Positions 17,969-26,843 of a stretch of DNA of 64,000 bases are shown here, piece after piece. The stretch's first letter is position 1, and each line of letters begins with the position of its first letter. The DNA is from Seongchinamella sediminis. Its GTDB lineage: Bacteria; Pseudomonadota; Gammaproteobacteria; Pseudomonadales; Halieaceae. Position numbers and translations under genes: made by a program. The notes beneath the pieces were generated by a model. The model was given only the letters and a program-made list of their open reading frames with translations. It was not told where the DNA came from and ran no database searches. The stretch covers positions 1 to 64,000 of the forward strand of contig NZ_QRAN01000016.1 in the NCBI RefSeq assembly GCF_003457605.1. Reading direction: 5' to 3'.

Positions 17969-19096
17969 TTAGATGCTGCCCGGTGCGGGGGGCGCGCTGG
18001 TGAAGCCCAACTCGTGGAAGGTCTGGATCAGTTCGCGGTGATTGAAGGCGGTGGCCGGCGACTGGAAACCGGGCTTGAGCAGTTTGCCTTCCAGCAGCTG
18101 CCTGGCTGACTCGGCGGAAATCTCGCCGGTCCAGGTGTAGGGGGCGGACACGTTGAACACGTACTGGTTGGTGGTGCGGCGGCCCTGGCCACTGGCCACA
18201 ATCACGCTGCGTTGCACGTCCAGGGTGTCCTTGGGCGGCTCGCCGGAGTCCATGGCATCCCCCAGGGCGTTGGTCCAGGCCTCGCGCTCCTCCTGCGGCA
18301 GGTGGGCGGCCTCGTTGTGGAACTTGTTAATGGCCTCGACGAGCGCGTCGATCATGTGCTCACCGAAGGCGGTAAGCACCTTGCAGTTGCGCACCCGTTC
18401 GTCGTCCTTGTACCAGACGGGTTCACAGGCGCCGCCCCAGGGGAAGGCGCGCAGGGTGCCGGCGCGGTAGGGCACGGTGACAGTCGCCAGGGTGTCCCAC
18501 TGCCACTGCTTGTACTCGTTCAGTTCCAGGAACAGCTGCTCGTTGCAGACCATGCGCAGGAAGCTCTTGGTGGAGGCCTCCGACGGCAGGCCGTGGTCGA
18601 TCTGGTAGCAGATATCCAGACTGTCGATCTCCGGGTTCTCCAGTACCACCTCGGCAGCCAGGGCGCCGGCGGTCCACATGTAGGAGGTGGCGGGGGCCAG
18701 CAGCAGGCCCTGGTTGGCGAAGGCCTGGCCGTATTGCTCGGCGATGGCCCGGGTCCAGTCCTGCTCACCAGTGGTGTCCAAATAGTGACAGCCGCACGCC
18801 AGGGCAGTCTCTACGATGGGCCAGCCCAGTTGCATAAAGGGGCCGGAAACGTTGATCACCACGTCCACTTTCTCGAACCAGGGGCGCAGTTCCCCGGGGC
18901 TGTTGCTGCACACCGCTATCTCCGCGTCGATCGCCGCGCCGTGGCGTTCCTCGACGACCCCCTTGGCTTGCTGCAGGCGCTCCGCGTTGCGCCCCGCCAT
19001 GTAGAAGGGGATGTTGCGCTGTGCCAGGCTCTCGGCAATAATTTTACCGGTGTAACCGCTGGCGCCGTAGACCAGTACCTTGCGTTCGTTGGACAT
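17969..19096 (-). CDS. Saccharopine-dehydrogenase-like / trans-acting enoyl reductase family oxidoreductase
   Basis: 375 residues. An N-terminal NAD(P) Rossmann motif (VLVYGASGYTGKIIAE; GxxGxxG) begins at residue 8, followed by MAGRNAERLQ and VVINVSGPFMQLGWPIVETAL, DTTGE, typical of the saccharopine dehydrogenase NADP-binding family that includes mycobacterial trans-acting enoyl reductases. The reaction is unknown; reduction of an unsaturated or keto acyl intermediate is a reasonable guess. It is the first gene of the operon (19096 to 11908), transcribed divergently from the AraC regulator at 19241. Confidence 0.8.
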   Translation of the reverse strand: MSNERKVLVYGASGYTGKIIAESLAQRNIPFYMAGRNAERLQQAKGVVEERHGAAIDAEIAVCSNSPGELRPWFEKVDVVINVSGPFMQLGWPIVETALACGCHYLDTTGEQDWTRAIAEQYGQAFANQGLLLAPATSYMWTAGALAAEVVLENPEIDSLDICYQIDHGLPSEASTKSFLRMVCNEQLFLELNEYKQWQWDTLATVTVPYRAGTLRAFPWGGACEPVWYKDDERVRNCKVLTAFGEHMIDALVEAINKFHNEAAHLPQEEREAWTNALGDAMDSGEPPKDTLDVQRSVIVASGQGRRTTNQYVFNVSAPYTWTGEISAESARQLLEGKLLKPGFQSPATAFNHRELIQTFHELGFTSAPPAPGSI

Positions 19097-19195
19097 GGTG
19101 GATCGCTCCTGTTGTCGTTAGCTCGATGCCATGAATTCTGGCTAATCGGGCTGCGGAGCTGAATGTGCGTCCACGGCAAAAACTTGTGATATTCA

Positions 19196-19206
19196 GTCAC
19201 CGTGAC
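19196..19206. promoter_or_regulatory. Perfect dyad GTCAC-C-GTGAC in the divergent AraC/operon promoter region
   Basis: The 144-nt gap between the minus-strand operon and the AraC gene contains this 5-1-5 palindrome 34 nt before the AraC start. It may be an operator for this pair of divergent promoters. It does not match the 35-nt element found elsewhere in the window. Only position and symmetry support it. Confidence 0.3.
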
Positions 19207-19240
19207 TACCATGGGCTGACCCCAAGCACACGTCCTGCCT

Positions 19241-20290
19241 ATGACAGTTTCCAGCGAAGGCGCCTTGCCGCAACACGCGGTGCGGTCCCTGGTTTCTCCA
19301 CTCGAGATAATGGCGAAAATGGGTTTCGACGCATCTGTTTGCCTCAAGGGAACCGGCATCATGAACTCGCAGCTGGCCGACCCCAGGGCCCTGATGACGC
19401 TGCAGCAGGAGCTGGCCTTTTACCGCAACTGCCTGGAACTGAGCGACGACCCGGCGGTCGGCCTCAAACTCGGTATGCCCTTTACCCCGCAGCGCTACGG
19501 TATGTTCGGGTACGCGCTGCTCAGCGCCGCCACCTTTCGCCATGCCCTGAAGGTCGTGGAGAACTTCGGCAAGCTCACCTTCAGCTTCTTCAGTTTCACC
19601 TCCGGAGAGGAGGGCGATACGGCCTGGTTCGCCATGGGCGACCCGCCGCCAATCGAGCGGGAACTGCTCGACCTATACAGCGACCGCGACATGTCCGCCG
19701 CCCTGGTGGCATTTTCCGAGGTGCTCGGTGCTCCGGTGGAACCCCTGGCGGTATACCTGTCTCACGACGGGCACGGTTGCGAACAACGCTACCGGGAACA
19801 TTTCGGTGCCGAGGTCCATTTCGGTGCCGGGAGCAACAAGCTGGTCTTCGATGCAGCATTACTGGACCGGCCGCTGCCGCAGGCTGACCCCGAGTCCTCC
19901 GGGTACATGCTGCAGCAGTGCCAGATGCTGGTCGCCCGGCTGAGCAACCAGGGCAAGTTCGTCGACGAAGTGCGTATGGCGATCCTGCGCAGGCCCGGTG
20001 TGTTCCCTTCCATCGAAATCGTCGCTGAGCAGATGCATATGTCCAGCAGCACCGTGCGACGGCGACTGAGGGATGAGGGCAGCAGCTACCGCGTCCTGCT
20101 GGACGAGATCCGCTTTGGCCTGGCCAGGGAGTACCTTGCGGAGACGCGCCTGCCGCTAGAAGAGATTTCGGAACTGCTCGGTTACTCAGAGCCGGGCAAT
20201 TTCAGTCACGCCTTCAGGCGCTGGAGCGGGGAGTCTCCCCGGGCCTTTCGGGACCTGGTTCAAGACCACTCCGGCGGCCTGTCGGAATGA
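19241..20290 (+). CDS. AraC family transcriptional regulator (OruR/ArgR-type N-terminal domain)
   Basis: 349 residues. The N-terminal roughly 230 residues resemble the arabinose-binding-like domain of OruR-type AraC regulators (DDPAVGLKLGMPFTPQRYGMFGYALLSAATFRHAL). The C-terminal AraC HTH pair is clear (SIEIVAEQMHMSSSTVRRRLRDEGSSYRVLLDEIRFGLAREYL; LEEISELLGYSEPGNFSHAFRRWSGESPRAFR). These regulators often activate lipid- or steroid-catabolic operons. It is divergent from the seven-gene catabolic operon, its probable target. It is also the only AraC protein in the window and so a candidate for the direct-repeat elements at 41050, 46798 and 52829. Confidence 0.9.
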   Translation: MTVSSEGALPQHAVRSLVSPLEIMAKMGFDASVCLKGTGIMNSQLADPRALMTLQQELAFYRNCLELSDDPAVGLKLGMPFTPQRYGMFGYALLSAATFRHALKVVENFGKLTFSFFSFTSGEEGDTAWFAMGDPPPIERELLDLYSDRDMSAALVAFSEVLGAPVEPLAVYLSHDGHGCEQRYREHFGAEVHFGAGSNKLVFDAALLDRPLPQADPESSGYMLQQCQMLVARLSNQGKFVDEVRMAILRRPGVFPSIEIVAEQMHMSSSTVRRRLRDEGSSYRVLLDEIRFGLAREYLAETRLPLEEISELLGYSEPGNFSHAFRRWSGESPRAFRDLVQDHSGGLSE

Positions 20291-20332
20291 TAGCTGCATC
20301 GCAATCATGGGCACCCCAAACCTGCCAGCTAT

Positions 20333-20374
20333 TCAGGGAAACAGCACCACCGGTCAGGGAAACAGCACCACCGG
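20333..20374. repeat. Perfect 21-bp tandem duplication at the 3' end of the metallo-hydrolase gene
   Basis: Two identical 21-nt units (20333-20353 and 20354-20374) lie head to tail across the stop codon of the minus-strand gene ending at 20354. The unit length is a multiple of three, so readthrough of the stop would repeat the last residues (PVVLFP). It looks like a replication-slippage event; a regulatory role is not indicated. Confidence 0.8.
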
Positions 20375-21367
20375 GTCGAAGCGTGGCAGGGTGGCGAATT
20401 CGACATCCGGGTTGGCGCTCTCTTTTGCCCTCAGGAACGCCAGCGCCGCCTCATCGCTGCCGGCCAGCAGGCGGGCGATACGCACCTCGCCGGTGAGCGG
20501 GCCGTCCAGCGGCCCGGTCAGCGAATCCCAGTGAACCGGTATGACTCGTTCCGGCCTGACCTGGCCCGCGGTCTCCGCCCAGAACTGCTCGCGGTAGTCC
20601 GCGGTCTGGCTGCCGATGCCGCCGGTGCCGAGGAACAGCACATCCACGTCCATCCCCGCCAGTTGCCCGGGTACGAACCCGGCGCTGCCGACCACCAGGA
20701 ATGACCCTTGCGGGTGGGCGACATGGAATATGTAGGCTTTGCCCAGCTTGTAGTCGAAAGCGCTGGCGGGCGGTATCAGCGGCTCCGGGATGTCAGCGTT
20801 TTCCAGCAGCGATTCCCGCATCCTGGCATCCGGGTAGGCAAAGTGCGTCGATACGATGGGGGTGATCTCGAACTGGCCGAGCTGGAACATTGCGCGGTCT
20901 GACAGCAGCGCGATGCGCTTCTCCGGCAGGCCCCAGCCCCGGCAGATATTGGCGGTGGCCCCGCTGCCGTAGACCGTTGCCCCGGTGCGCTCGGCGACCG
21001 CCGGCGTATCCATCGCGTGGTCGTAGTGGGAGTGCAGGGGGATGACCGCGGCGAGTGTGTCGATCTGCATGCGCTGCAGGCCCCAGTGGATGTTGTCGAG
21101 GTCCGGGGCTATCTTCTGGAGCAGGACTTCCAGCGGGCCGGGCCGGGAAAACCAGCCGTCAAACAGGAAGGCGGTGTCGCCGTCGTCGAACAGCAGGGTC
21201 GAGGTGCCGGCGAAGCGCACGGTGAGTGCGCCCTCGGGAATGGTCTCCGCCGGGGCGAGTTCCCAGGCAGGGTCCACCGGTGGGTCGCTGTAGCCGAAGA
21301 GGTAGCCCCATGCCGCCGCCAGCAGCAGGGTCAGGCTGGCGATGAGAATAGTAAAACGTTTTTTCAT
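20354..21367 (-). CDS. MBL-fold metallo-hydrolase with N-terminal membrane anchor
   Basis: About 337 residues from MKKRFTILIASLTLLLAAAWGYLFGY, a single N-terminal membrane segment; AGGA is 10 nt upstream. The metallo-beta-lactamase motif HSHYDHAMD (HxHxDH-type) is near residue 115, with further metal ligands likely in STHFAYPD and PVHWDSL. It resembles UlaG-like lactonases/phosphodiesterases of the MBL superfamily. Substrate unknown. It is convergent with the AraC gene and carries a 21-bp duplication at its 3' end. Confidence 0.8.
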   Translation of the reverse strand: MKKRFTILIASLTLLLAAAWGYLFGYSDPPVDPAWELAPAETIPEGALTVRFAGTSTLLFDDGDTAFLFDGWFSRPGPLEVLLQKIAPDLDNIHWGLQRMQIDTLAAVIPLHSHYDHAMDTPAVAERTGATVYGSGATANICRGWGLPEKRIALLSDRAMFQLGQFEITPIVSTHFAYPDARMRESLLENADIPEPLIPPASAFDYKLGKAYIFHVAHPQGSFLVVGSAGFVPGQLAGMDVDVLFLGTGGIGSQTADYREQFWAETAGQVRPERVIPVHWDSLTGPLDGPLTGEVRIARLLAGSDEAALAFLRAKESANPDVEFATLPRFDPVVLFP

Positions 21368-21431
21368 GTGCGGCCTGTCCTGGCGGGTCACGGACGAGTG
21401 GACAGTATACGACATCTCCACGGCTGGCCCC

Positions 21432-22322
21432 TCAGGCGTTCAGGGCGTGCGAGCGCTGCAGCAGGGTTTTTAAGGCCACCAGCTCGATATGCCGTTTGGC
21501 AGTAATGGAGTAGAAACGCTCCGCCACGTCTTCCAGCACGCAGTACTTCTGCAGCCGTCCGCTGCTCAGCTCGTCCTGTACCACCACTTCCGGGATCACC
21601 GCCAGGCCGCCCGAGTCGCGGGCCAGCAGGCGCAGCATGGCCATGTCCTCGACCTCCGCATAGGGGTCGACCTGCACACCGCGCTGGTCGCACATCAGGT
21701 CGAACTGGCTGCGGATGTCGCTTCCCGGACCCGGCACGATAAGTTTCGCCCCCGCCAGGTCCTCGGGAAAACGGAACCGCTTCGCGCCTTGGCCCGGCGG
21801 GCCGACAATGCAGATACTCTGCTCGGCAATCTGCTGGCAGCGCCAGGGGGTCGAGGAATCAGCGGCCACCGCCCGGTTGGAGAGGATCAGGTCCAGCTTG
21901 TGCACCTTGAGCTGCTCCAGCAGTTCCTCCAGACTGGCGGAGCGGATCAGCAGTTTCACCTGGTCCTCGTCGAGCACCGGGCGCAGGAAGTTCTCCTGGA
22001 AGTTGCGCGAGAGCGTCGCCACCGAGCCGATGCGCAGGCGCTGCATGCGCTGTAATTCACCGCTCTGGGTCAGTGCCAGCAATTCGCTGCCCAGGTTGAA
22101 GATACTTTCGGCGTACTCCAGTACCACGTGGCCCACGTCCGTCAAGCGCAGGGTACGGCCCTCGCGGCTGAACAGTTCCTGCCCCAGCTGTTCCTGCAGG
22201 CGCCGGATCTGCGATGACAGCGCCGATTGGGACACATGCAGTTGTTGCGCCGCGCGGGTGAGGTTTCCCTCCTTGGCCACGACCCAGAAGTAGTACAGGT
22301 GATGGAAGTTCAGGTCGCGCAT
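21432..22322 (-). CDS. LysR family regulator (NhaR-like) of the dab operon
   Basis: 296 residues with an N-terminal HTH (LYYFWVVAKEGNLTRAAQQLHVSQSALSSQIRRLQEQLG) and an NhaR-like effector domain (LRIGSVATLSRNFQENFLRPVL). It is divergent from dabB with 116 nt between, as LysR genes often lie next to DAB transporter genes. A dyad GTTCT-N7-AGAAC begins 5 nt before its own start codon and would allow autorepression and control of dabBA. The inducing signal is unknown; low inorganic carbon or cation stress are the obvious candidates by analogy. Confidence 0.88.
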   Translation of the reverse strand: MRDLNFHHLYYFWVVAKEGNLTRAAQQLHVSQSALSSQIRRLQEQLGQELFSREGRTLRLTDVGHVVLEYAESIFNLGSELLALTQSGELQRMQRLRIGSVATLSRNFQENFLRPVLDEDQVKLLIRSASLEELLEQLKVHKLDLILSNRAVAADSSTPWRCQQIAEQSICIVGPPGQGAKRFRFPEDLAGAKLIVPGPGSDIRSQFDLMCDQRGVQVDPYAEVEDMAMLRLLARDSGGLAVIPEVVVQDELSSGRLQKYCVLEDVAERFYSITAKRHIELVALKTLLQRSHALNA

Positions 22323-22327
22323 CTATA

Positions 22328-22344
22328 GTTCTCATTTATAGAAC
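22328..22344. promoter_or_regulatory. LysR-type operator dyad between lysR and dabB
   Basis: GTTCTCATTTATAGAAC is a perfect 5-7-5 inverted repeat containing a T-N11-A core, the usual LysR box form. It abuts the LysR start codon and is followed by an AT-rich run (22345-22375) in an otherwise GC-rich context, suitable for divergent promoters. The assignment to this LysR protein is inference from position. Confidence 0.5.
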
Positions 22345-22438
22345 GATTAATTAAAAACAATATATTATTAAAAAGCATTGCCTTGTTGCAAGATGGCGCC
22401 ACTCAAACAGACCCGGAGGCCTGAGGAGGGGCGCCAGG

Positions 22439-23992
22439 ATGACAGCACTTGTTGGTGGGTGGGCAACAGCCCTGTTTTATACGCTCGCGTTGGCACTGGT
22501 GTGGATATTGCCGCAGCGCCAGTGGTCGATTGCCAAAGCCGCGGCCGCACTGGGTTTGCTGGCCGCGGGCGCCGCGATTGCCGGCGCGCTTGCCGGCCTG
22601 CCGGTGGCCCCGGGCGGGGCCGATGCGCTGGGGCTGACCGGTATCCTGCTGGTGGCGCTGCTGGGCTGGGTGATCGTCAACTACTCCTGCCGCTACCTGG
22701 ACGGGGAACCCCACCAGGGCCGCTTCGTCCGGGCCATGCTGTTCACCCTGGCCTCGGTCAGCGTGCTGATGGTCAGCCGGCACCTGGTAATTATCGTGCT
22801 GGCCTGGAGCGGCACCAGCATCGGCCTGCACTTTCTGCTGACCCACTACCAGGAACGCAAAACCGCCCAGATTGTGGCGCACAAGAAATTCCTGGTCAGC
22901 CGGCTGGCCGAGCTGTGCCTGGTGATTGCCCTGGTACTGGTATACCAGGCCACCGGCACCCTGGCTCTGGATGGCCTGTACGACCACCTGGGCGGGCTGT
23001 CCACGCTGCCCGCGGGGCTGGCGTGGGCCGCGTCACTGTTCGCGCTGGCGGCCATTTTGAAATGCGCACAACTGCCGCTGCACGGCTGGCTCATCCAGGT
23101 CATGGAGGCGCCGACACCGGTGTCCGCGCTGTTACACGCCGGCGTGGTCAATATTGGCGGCTTCGTGCTGATCCGCCTGGCCGCACTGGTGTCCCTGGCC
23201 CCGACCGCGCAGGCGCTGCTGGTGATTGCCGGTAGCGTCACGGCCCTGCTGGCGAGCCTGGTGATGATGACCCGCATCAGCATCAAGGTGCGCCTGGCCT
23301 GGTCCACCTGTGCCCAGATGGGTTTCATGCTGGTGGAAGTGGGCCTGGGCCTGTACGAGCTGGCGCTGCTGCACCTGGTTGCGCACTCGCTGTACAAGGC
23401 GCACGCGTTCCTGGCGGCAGGTACCGCCGTGGAACAGGCCCACGCCAATGATTTCCTCGCCGGGCGCGGCGCACTGCGGCCGGGCTTGTGGTACCTGGCC
23501 GCCGCCGGCCTGAGCGCTGCCCTGGTGACCGCCTCCGTGCTTGCCTGGCAGGCGCTGGTCCCGAGCCTGTCGCTGCCGCCGGTCGCCCTGGCCATCGTCG
23601 CCCTGGGACTGGCACCGCTATTGTGGCTCGAGCAGGGGGGGCGGCCGTGGCAGATTGCGCGCAGCTGCGCCGCGCTGCTCGGGCTGACCCAGCTGTATCT
23701 GCTGTGGCACCTGCTGTTTGCCGGCCTGGCGCCGCCGGCCGGCCCGGTTGCCACTTACCTGATTGCCTGGACCCTGCTGTGCTTCGGCGCCCTGTACGGC
23801 ATCCAGGCCTGGCTGCGCCGCCACCCGGGCGGCCGTCTGGCGAGGGCAATCTACCCCTGGGCCTACTGCGGTTTCTACCTCGATGAAACCTTCACCCGGC
23901 TCACCTTCAGGATCTGGCCCGCCCGGCTTAGCCCGGTACAGGCCGGCACCCTGGTCAACCGTCATTTCATTGTGCAGGGAGACAAGTTGTGA
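22439..23992 (+). CDS. dabB: DabB, proton-conducting membrane subunit of the DAB inorganic-carbon transporter
   Basis: 517 residues, NuoL/MrpA-like (proton-conducting transporter family). Visible features: about a dozen hydrophobic helices, RYLDGEPHQGRFVRAMLF, and the core ILKCAQLPLHGWLIQVMEAPTPVSALLHAGVVNIGGF, which carries the conserved Lys, His and Glu of complex I antiporter-like subunits. In DAB complexes it couples cation or proton flux to CO2 hydration by DabA, giving net bicarbonate accumulation. GAGGAGGGG (22422-22430) is a strong RBS. The stop overlaps dabA as GTGA. Confidence 0.92.
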   Translation: MTALVGGWATALFYTLALALVWILPQRQWSIAKAAAALGLLAAGAAIAGALAGLPVAPGGADALGLTGILLVALLGWVIVNYSCRYLDGEPHQGRFVRAMLFTLASVSVLMVSRHLVIIVLAWSGTSIGLHFLLTHYQERKTAQIVAHKKFLVSRLAELCLVIALVLVYQATGTLALDGLYDHLGGLSTLPAGLAWAASLFALAAILKCAQLPLHGWLIQVMEAPTPVSALLHAGVVNIGGFVLIRLAALVSLAPTAQALLVIAGSVTALLASLVMMTRISIKVRLAWSTCAQMGFMLVEVGLGLYELALLHLVAHSLYKAHAFLAAGTAVEQAHANDFLAGRGALRPGLWYLAAAGLSAALVTASVLAWQALVPSLSLPPVALAIVALGLAPLLWLEQGGRPWQIARSCAALLGLTQLYLLWHLLFAGLAPPAGPVATYLIAWTLLCFGALYGIQAWLRRHPGGRLARAIYPWAYCGFYLDETFTRLTFRIWPARLSPVQAGTLVNRHFIVQGDKL

Positions 23993-26490
23993 ACGCCATT
24001 ACCATGCCTGAACCCACCCTGGAGACCGCGGTCAATGCGGCGATCGACGCTGCCATCGACACGGTGGCACCGACCTGGCCGCTGGACCGGATGATCGCGG
24101 TTAACCCCTACTGGGGGCGCATCCACCAGCACTTCGAGGAGGCCAGGCAGTCGCTGGCGCATATCGCCGGTTCACCCCTGGCGCTGGCGCCGGCCCATTA
24201 TCGCGAGGCCTGGGAGCGCGGGGATATCGCGCCGGCAGACCTGGAGAGGGCAGCGCAGGAGCTGGGTTTTGCCCTGTCGATCAGGCAACTGGTGGCGGCA
24301 CTGCAAGAGGACGACTGTCATCTGCGGCCCGCACCGCTGCTCAGCGATGCCCTGGACAGCCAGCGGGACCTGCAGCACGAACCGGCCTGGTGTGACACCC
24401 TCACCCACCAGGTGGCCCAGTTTTGCGGCGCTTACTTCGATCGCGACCAGGCCGACTGGCAGCCGACTACGGCGCCGGGGCTGTACGCCAGCTGGCGCAG
24501 CGCCCTGACCCGCGATCACAGTGTCGCGCTGTTGATGAAAGCGGCGGACATTCCGGCCCGCGCCGCCGACCTCGCGGTCGAGCCGGAGCGGCAGATCGCG
24601 CGGGCGCTGCAGCAACTGGCGGTGCCGGAGAGTGACTGGAACCTGTACCTGCAGGCGGTGGTCATGCGCCTGAGCGGCTGGGCCGCCTGGTGCGCCTATC
24701 TGCGCTGGCAGGCCCGCCTGGCTGACGCGGATGATCGCACCCTGGTGGATCTGCTGGCCATCCGCCTGAGTTGGGAGTGCCTGCTGGACGACGGCCGGCG
24801 CAGCGCCGACTCCGTCTGGTCGCGCTGGCAAAATAACTGGCAGCGACACTTCCAGGCCGCTGGCGATAGCGCCCCGGCAGTGCAGGCGGTGTGGCAGCGG
24901 GCGGAAGAGATCAGTTACCAGAACAGCCTGGTGGGCACCCTGACAACCGCTCCGGTCAGCGCGGGCAGTGCGACACCGGAGGTCCAGGCCGCGTTCTGCA
25001 TCGACGTGCGCTCGGAGGTGTTCCGGCGCCACCTGGAGTCGCAGTCGCAGCGCATCCAGACTATCGGCTTCGCCGGCTTTTTCGGGCTGCCCATCAGCTA
25101 TACCCCGCTGGGCACCACCGCCACCCGCCCGCAATTGCCGGGGCTGCTGGCGCCGGCCATCGCCATCACCGATCATGCGGCGGATGAGGCCAGCGGGCGC
25201 CAGATCGCGCAGCGGCGCGACGGCCGGCTGCGGGCCGCGCTGGGCTGGCGGAATTTCCAGTCGCTGCCGCTGTCGGCCTTCACCCTGGTGGAAACAATGG
25301 GCCTGGGCTACCTGGCAAAGCTGGTGAAACGGACCCTGCCGGGCATTGGCGACCAGCGCTCCGATGCCGATCGTGGCCTGAGCGCCAGCGACCGGCAGGA
25401 GCTGCGTCCCATGCTGGATGAGGACAGTGCCGGTGGTGCGGCGGCCCAGGCGGAGCTCGCGGCTCAGGTGCTGACCGGGATGGGCCTGGGCGGGTCCCTG
25501 GCGCGGCTGGTATTGTTGATCGGCCACGGCAGCCAGGTGCGCAACAATCCCCATCGCGCCGGGCTCGATTGCGGCGCCTGCTGCGGCCAGACCGGCGAGG
25601 TCAACGCCAGGGCACTGAGCGCAATGCTCAATGATCCGGCGGTGCGCGAGGGGGTGCGCGAGCGCGGTATCGATATACCCGCGGATACCCTGTTTGTTGC
25701 CGGCCTGCACAACACCACAACCGACGAGGTCCAGCTGCTTGACCTCGACACGGTCCCGGCGAGCCACAGCCAGGCGATCGGGCAGCTCACCAGCGAGCTG
25801 GAGGCGGCGGGCCGGGAGGCGAGACGAGAGCGGGCCCCGGCGCTGGGTCTGTCGCCGCTGGTTGACGAGCCCCGCGCTCTGCACCGGGCGATGCGCCAGC
25901 GCGCCAACGACTGGGCCCAGACCCGTCCCGAGTGGGGCCTGGCCAACAATGCCGCCTTTGTCGTGGCACCGCGCTCGACCACCCGCGGCGTCGATCTGCA
26001 AGGGCGCAGCTTTCTTCACGATTACGACTACCGGCGGGACCCGGACGGCGCCCTGCTGGAACAGATCATGACGGCGCCGATGATCGTCACCCACTGGATC
26101 AATATGCAGTACCTGGCCTCCAGCGCCGACAACCGCCGCTTCGGCAGTGGCAACAAGACCCTGCACAACGTCGTCGGCGGCCGCCTGGGGGTGTTCGAGG
26201 GCAACGGCGGCGACCTGCGCATCGGCCTGCCGCTGCAATCGGTCCACGACGGTGAGCGCTGGCGCCATCGGCCCCTGCGCCTGAGTGTGGTGATCCGGGC
26301 GCCCCGGGAGAGCATTGAGGCGGTGCTCGCCAAACACCCAACCGTGCGCCAGCTGGTGGAGAACCAGTGGCTGTATCTGCTGCGCTGGGAAGGCGAGCGC
26401 ATCGAGCTCTATCGTGCCGGTCACTGGCAGGAATGGACCAACAAGTCGCAACAATCAAGCCAACCACAGGGAGAAGTCAGTCATGTCTAA
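23989..26490 (+). CDS. dabA: DabA, zinc-dependent carbonic-anhydrase-like subunit (DUF2309)
   Basis: 833 residues, UPF0753/DUF2309. Putative zinc and active-site residues are present with the known spacing: Cys337 and Asp339 in AFCIDVRSEV, His513 in LIGHGSQVRNNPH and Cys528 in LDCGACCGQ, equivalent to C351, D353, H524 and C539 of Halothiobacillus DabA. It converts CO2 to bicarbonate directionally at the cytoplasmic face of the membrane with DabB. The GTG start overlaps the dabB stop (GTGA), with AGGGAG 7 nt before; ATG 24004 is an alternative. No Rubisco or carboxysome genes accompany it here, so it probably feeds carboxylases in a heterotroph. Confidence 0.95.
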   Translation: MNAITMPEPTLETAVNAAIDAAIDTVAPTWPLDRMIAVNPYWGRIHQHFEEARQSLAHIAGSPLALAPAHYREAWERGDIAPADLERAAQELGFALSIRQLVAALQEDDCHLRPAPLLSDALDSQRDLQHEPAWCDTLTHQVAQFCGAYFDRDQADWQPTTAPGLYASWRSALTRDHSVALLMKAADIPARAADLAVEPERQIARALQQLAVPESDWNLYLQAVVMRLSGWAAWCAYLRWQARLADADDRTLVDLLAIRLSWECLLDDGRRSADSVWSRWQNNWQRHFQAAGDSAPAVQAVWQRAEEISYQNSLVGTLTTAPVSAGSATPEVQAAFCIDVRSEVFRRHLESQSQRIQTIGFAGFFGLPISYTPLGTTATRPQLPGLLAPAIAITDHAADEASGRQIAQRRDGRLRAALGWRNFQSLPLSAFTLVETMGLGYLAKLVKRTLPGIGDQRSDADRGLSASDRQELRPMLDEDSAGGAAAQAELAAQVLTGMGLGGSLARLVLLIGHGSQVRNNPHRAGLDCGACCGQTGEVNARALSAMLNDPAVREGVRERGIDIPADTLFVAGLHNTTTDEVQLLDLDTVPASHSQAIGQLTSELEAAGREARRERAPALGLSPLVDEPRALHRAMRQRANDWAQTRPEWGLANNAAFVVAPRSTTRGVDLQGRSFLHDYDYRRDPDGALLEQIMTAPMIVTHWINMQYLASSADNRRFGSGNKTLHNVVGGRLGVFEGNGGDLRIGLPLQSVHDGERWRHRPLRLSVVIRAPRESIEAVLAKHPTVRQLVENQWLYLLRWEGERIELYRAGHWQEWTNKSQQSSQPQGEVSHV

Positions 26491-26809
26491 GCAATTATCG
26501 CAGCTTTCGACCAGCGAGGAGTACCTGCAACAGGACCGCGAAAGCTACCGGCTGGTGGACGGCATTTTCGAGCCGGCCCAGGCCACCGAGGTGCTGATGA
26601 CCCTGATCGATGACAAGATCAGGTTTCACCAGCGCAACAACCTCAGCAGCAAGGAGCGCTGCGGCAAGCCAGATACCGCGAGCTTGCGGCGGGTCGATGA
26701 ATTGCGCCGCTGCAAGGCGGACCTGGTCCAGCGCATCGAGGCAGCCGAGCGCGCCGGGCAGCGCCTGGCGATCAACTGCGCCATAGCGATCGAGCCCGTC
26801 GACGACTGA
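26483..26809 (+). CDS. Small soluble protein encoded in the dab operon, unknown function
   Basis: 108 residues, overlapping the end of dabA by 8 nt, with AGGGAGA as RBS. Charged and largely helical in appearance: IFEPAQATEVLMTLIDDKIRFHQRNN, SSKERCGKPDTASLRRVDELRRCKADL, then a probable coiled-coil and a hydrophobic end. No signal peptide or membrane helix. I do not recognise a named family with certainty. The tight overlap suggests a function tied to DabAB, for example an accessory or regulatory protein. Confidence 0.75.
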   Translation: MSKQLSQLSTSEEYLQQDRESYRLVDGIFEPAQATEVLMTLIDDKIRFHQRNNLSSKERCGKPDTASLRRVDELRRCKADLVQRIEAAERAGQRLAINCAIAIEPVDD

Positions 26810-26843
26810 GCGTCATGGACCACCGGGCGAGCAGCACGCCAGG

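Noticed and set aside
24172-26454. 760-codon open frame on the minus strand inside dabA
   Set aside because: It is antisense to a gene with complete active-site motifs; its composition is rich in Gln, Arg, His and Gly, as expected from high-GC third-position bias, and it has no recognisable domain.
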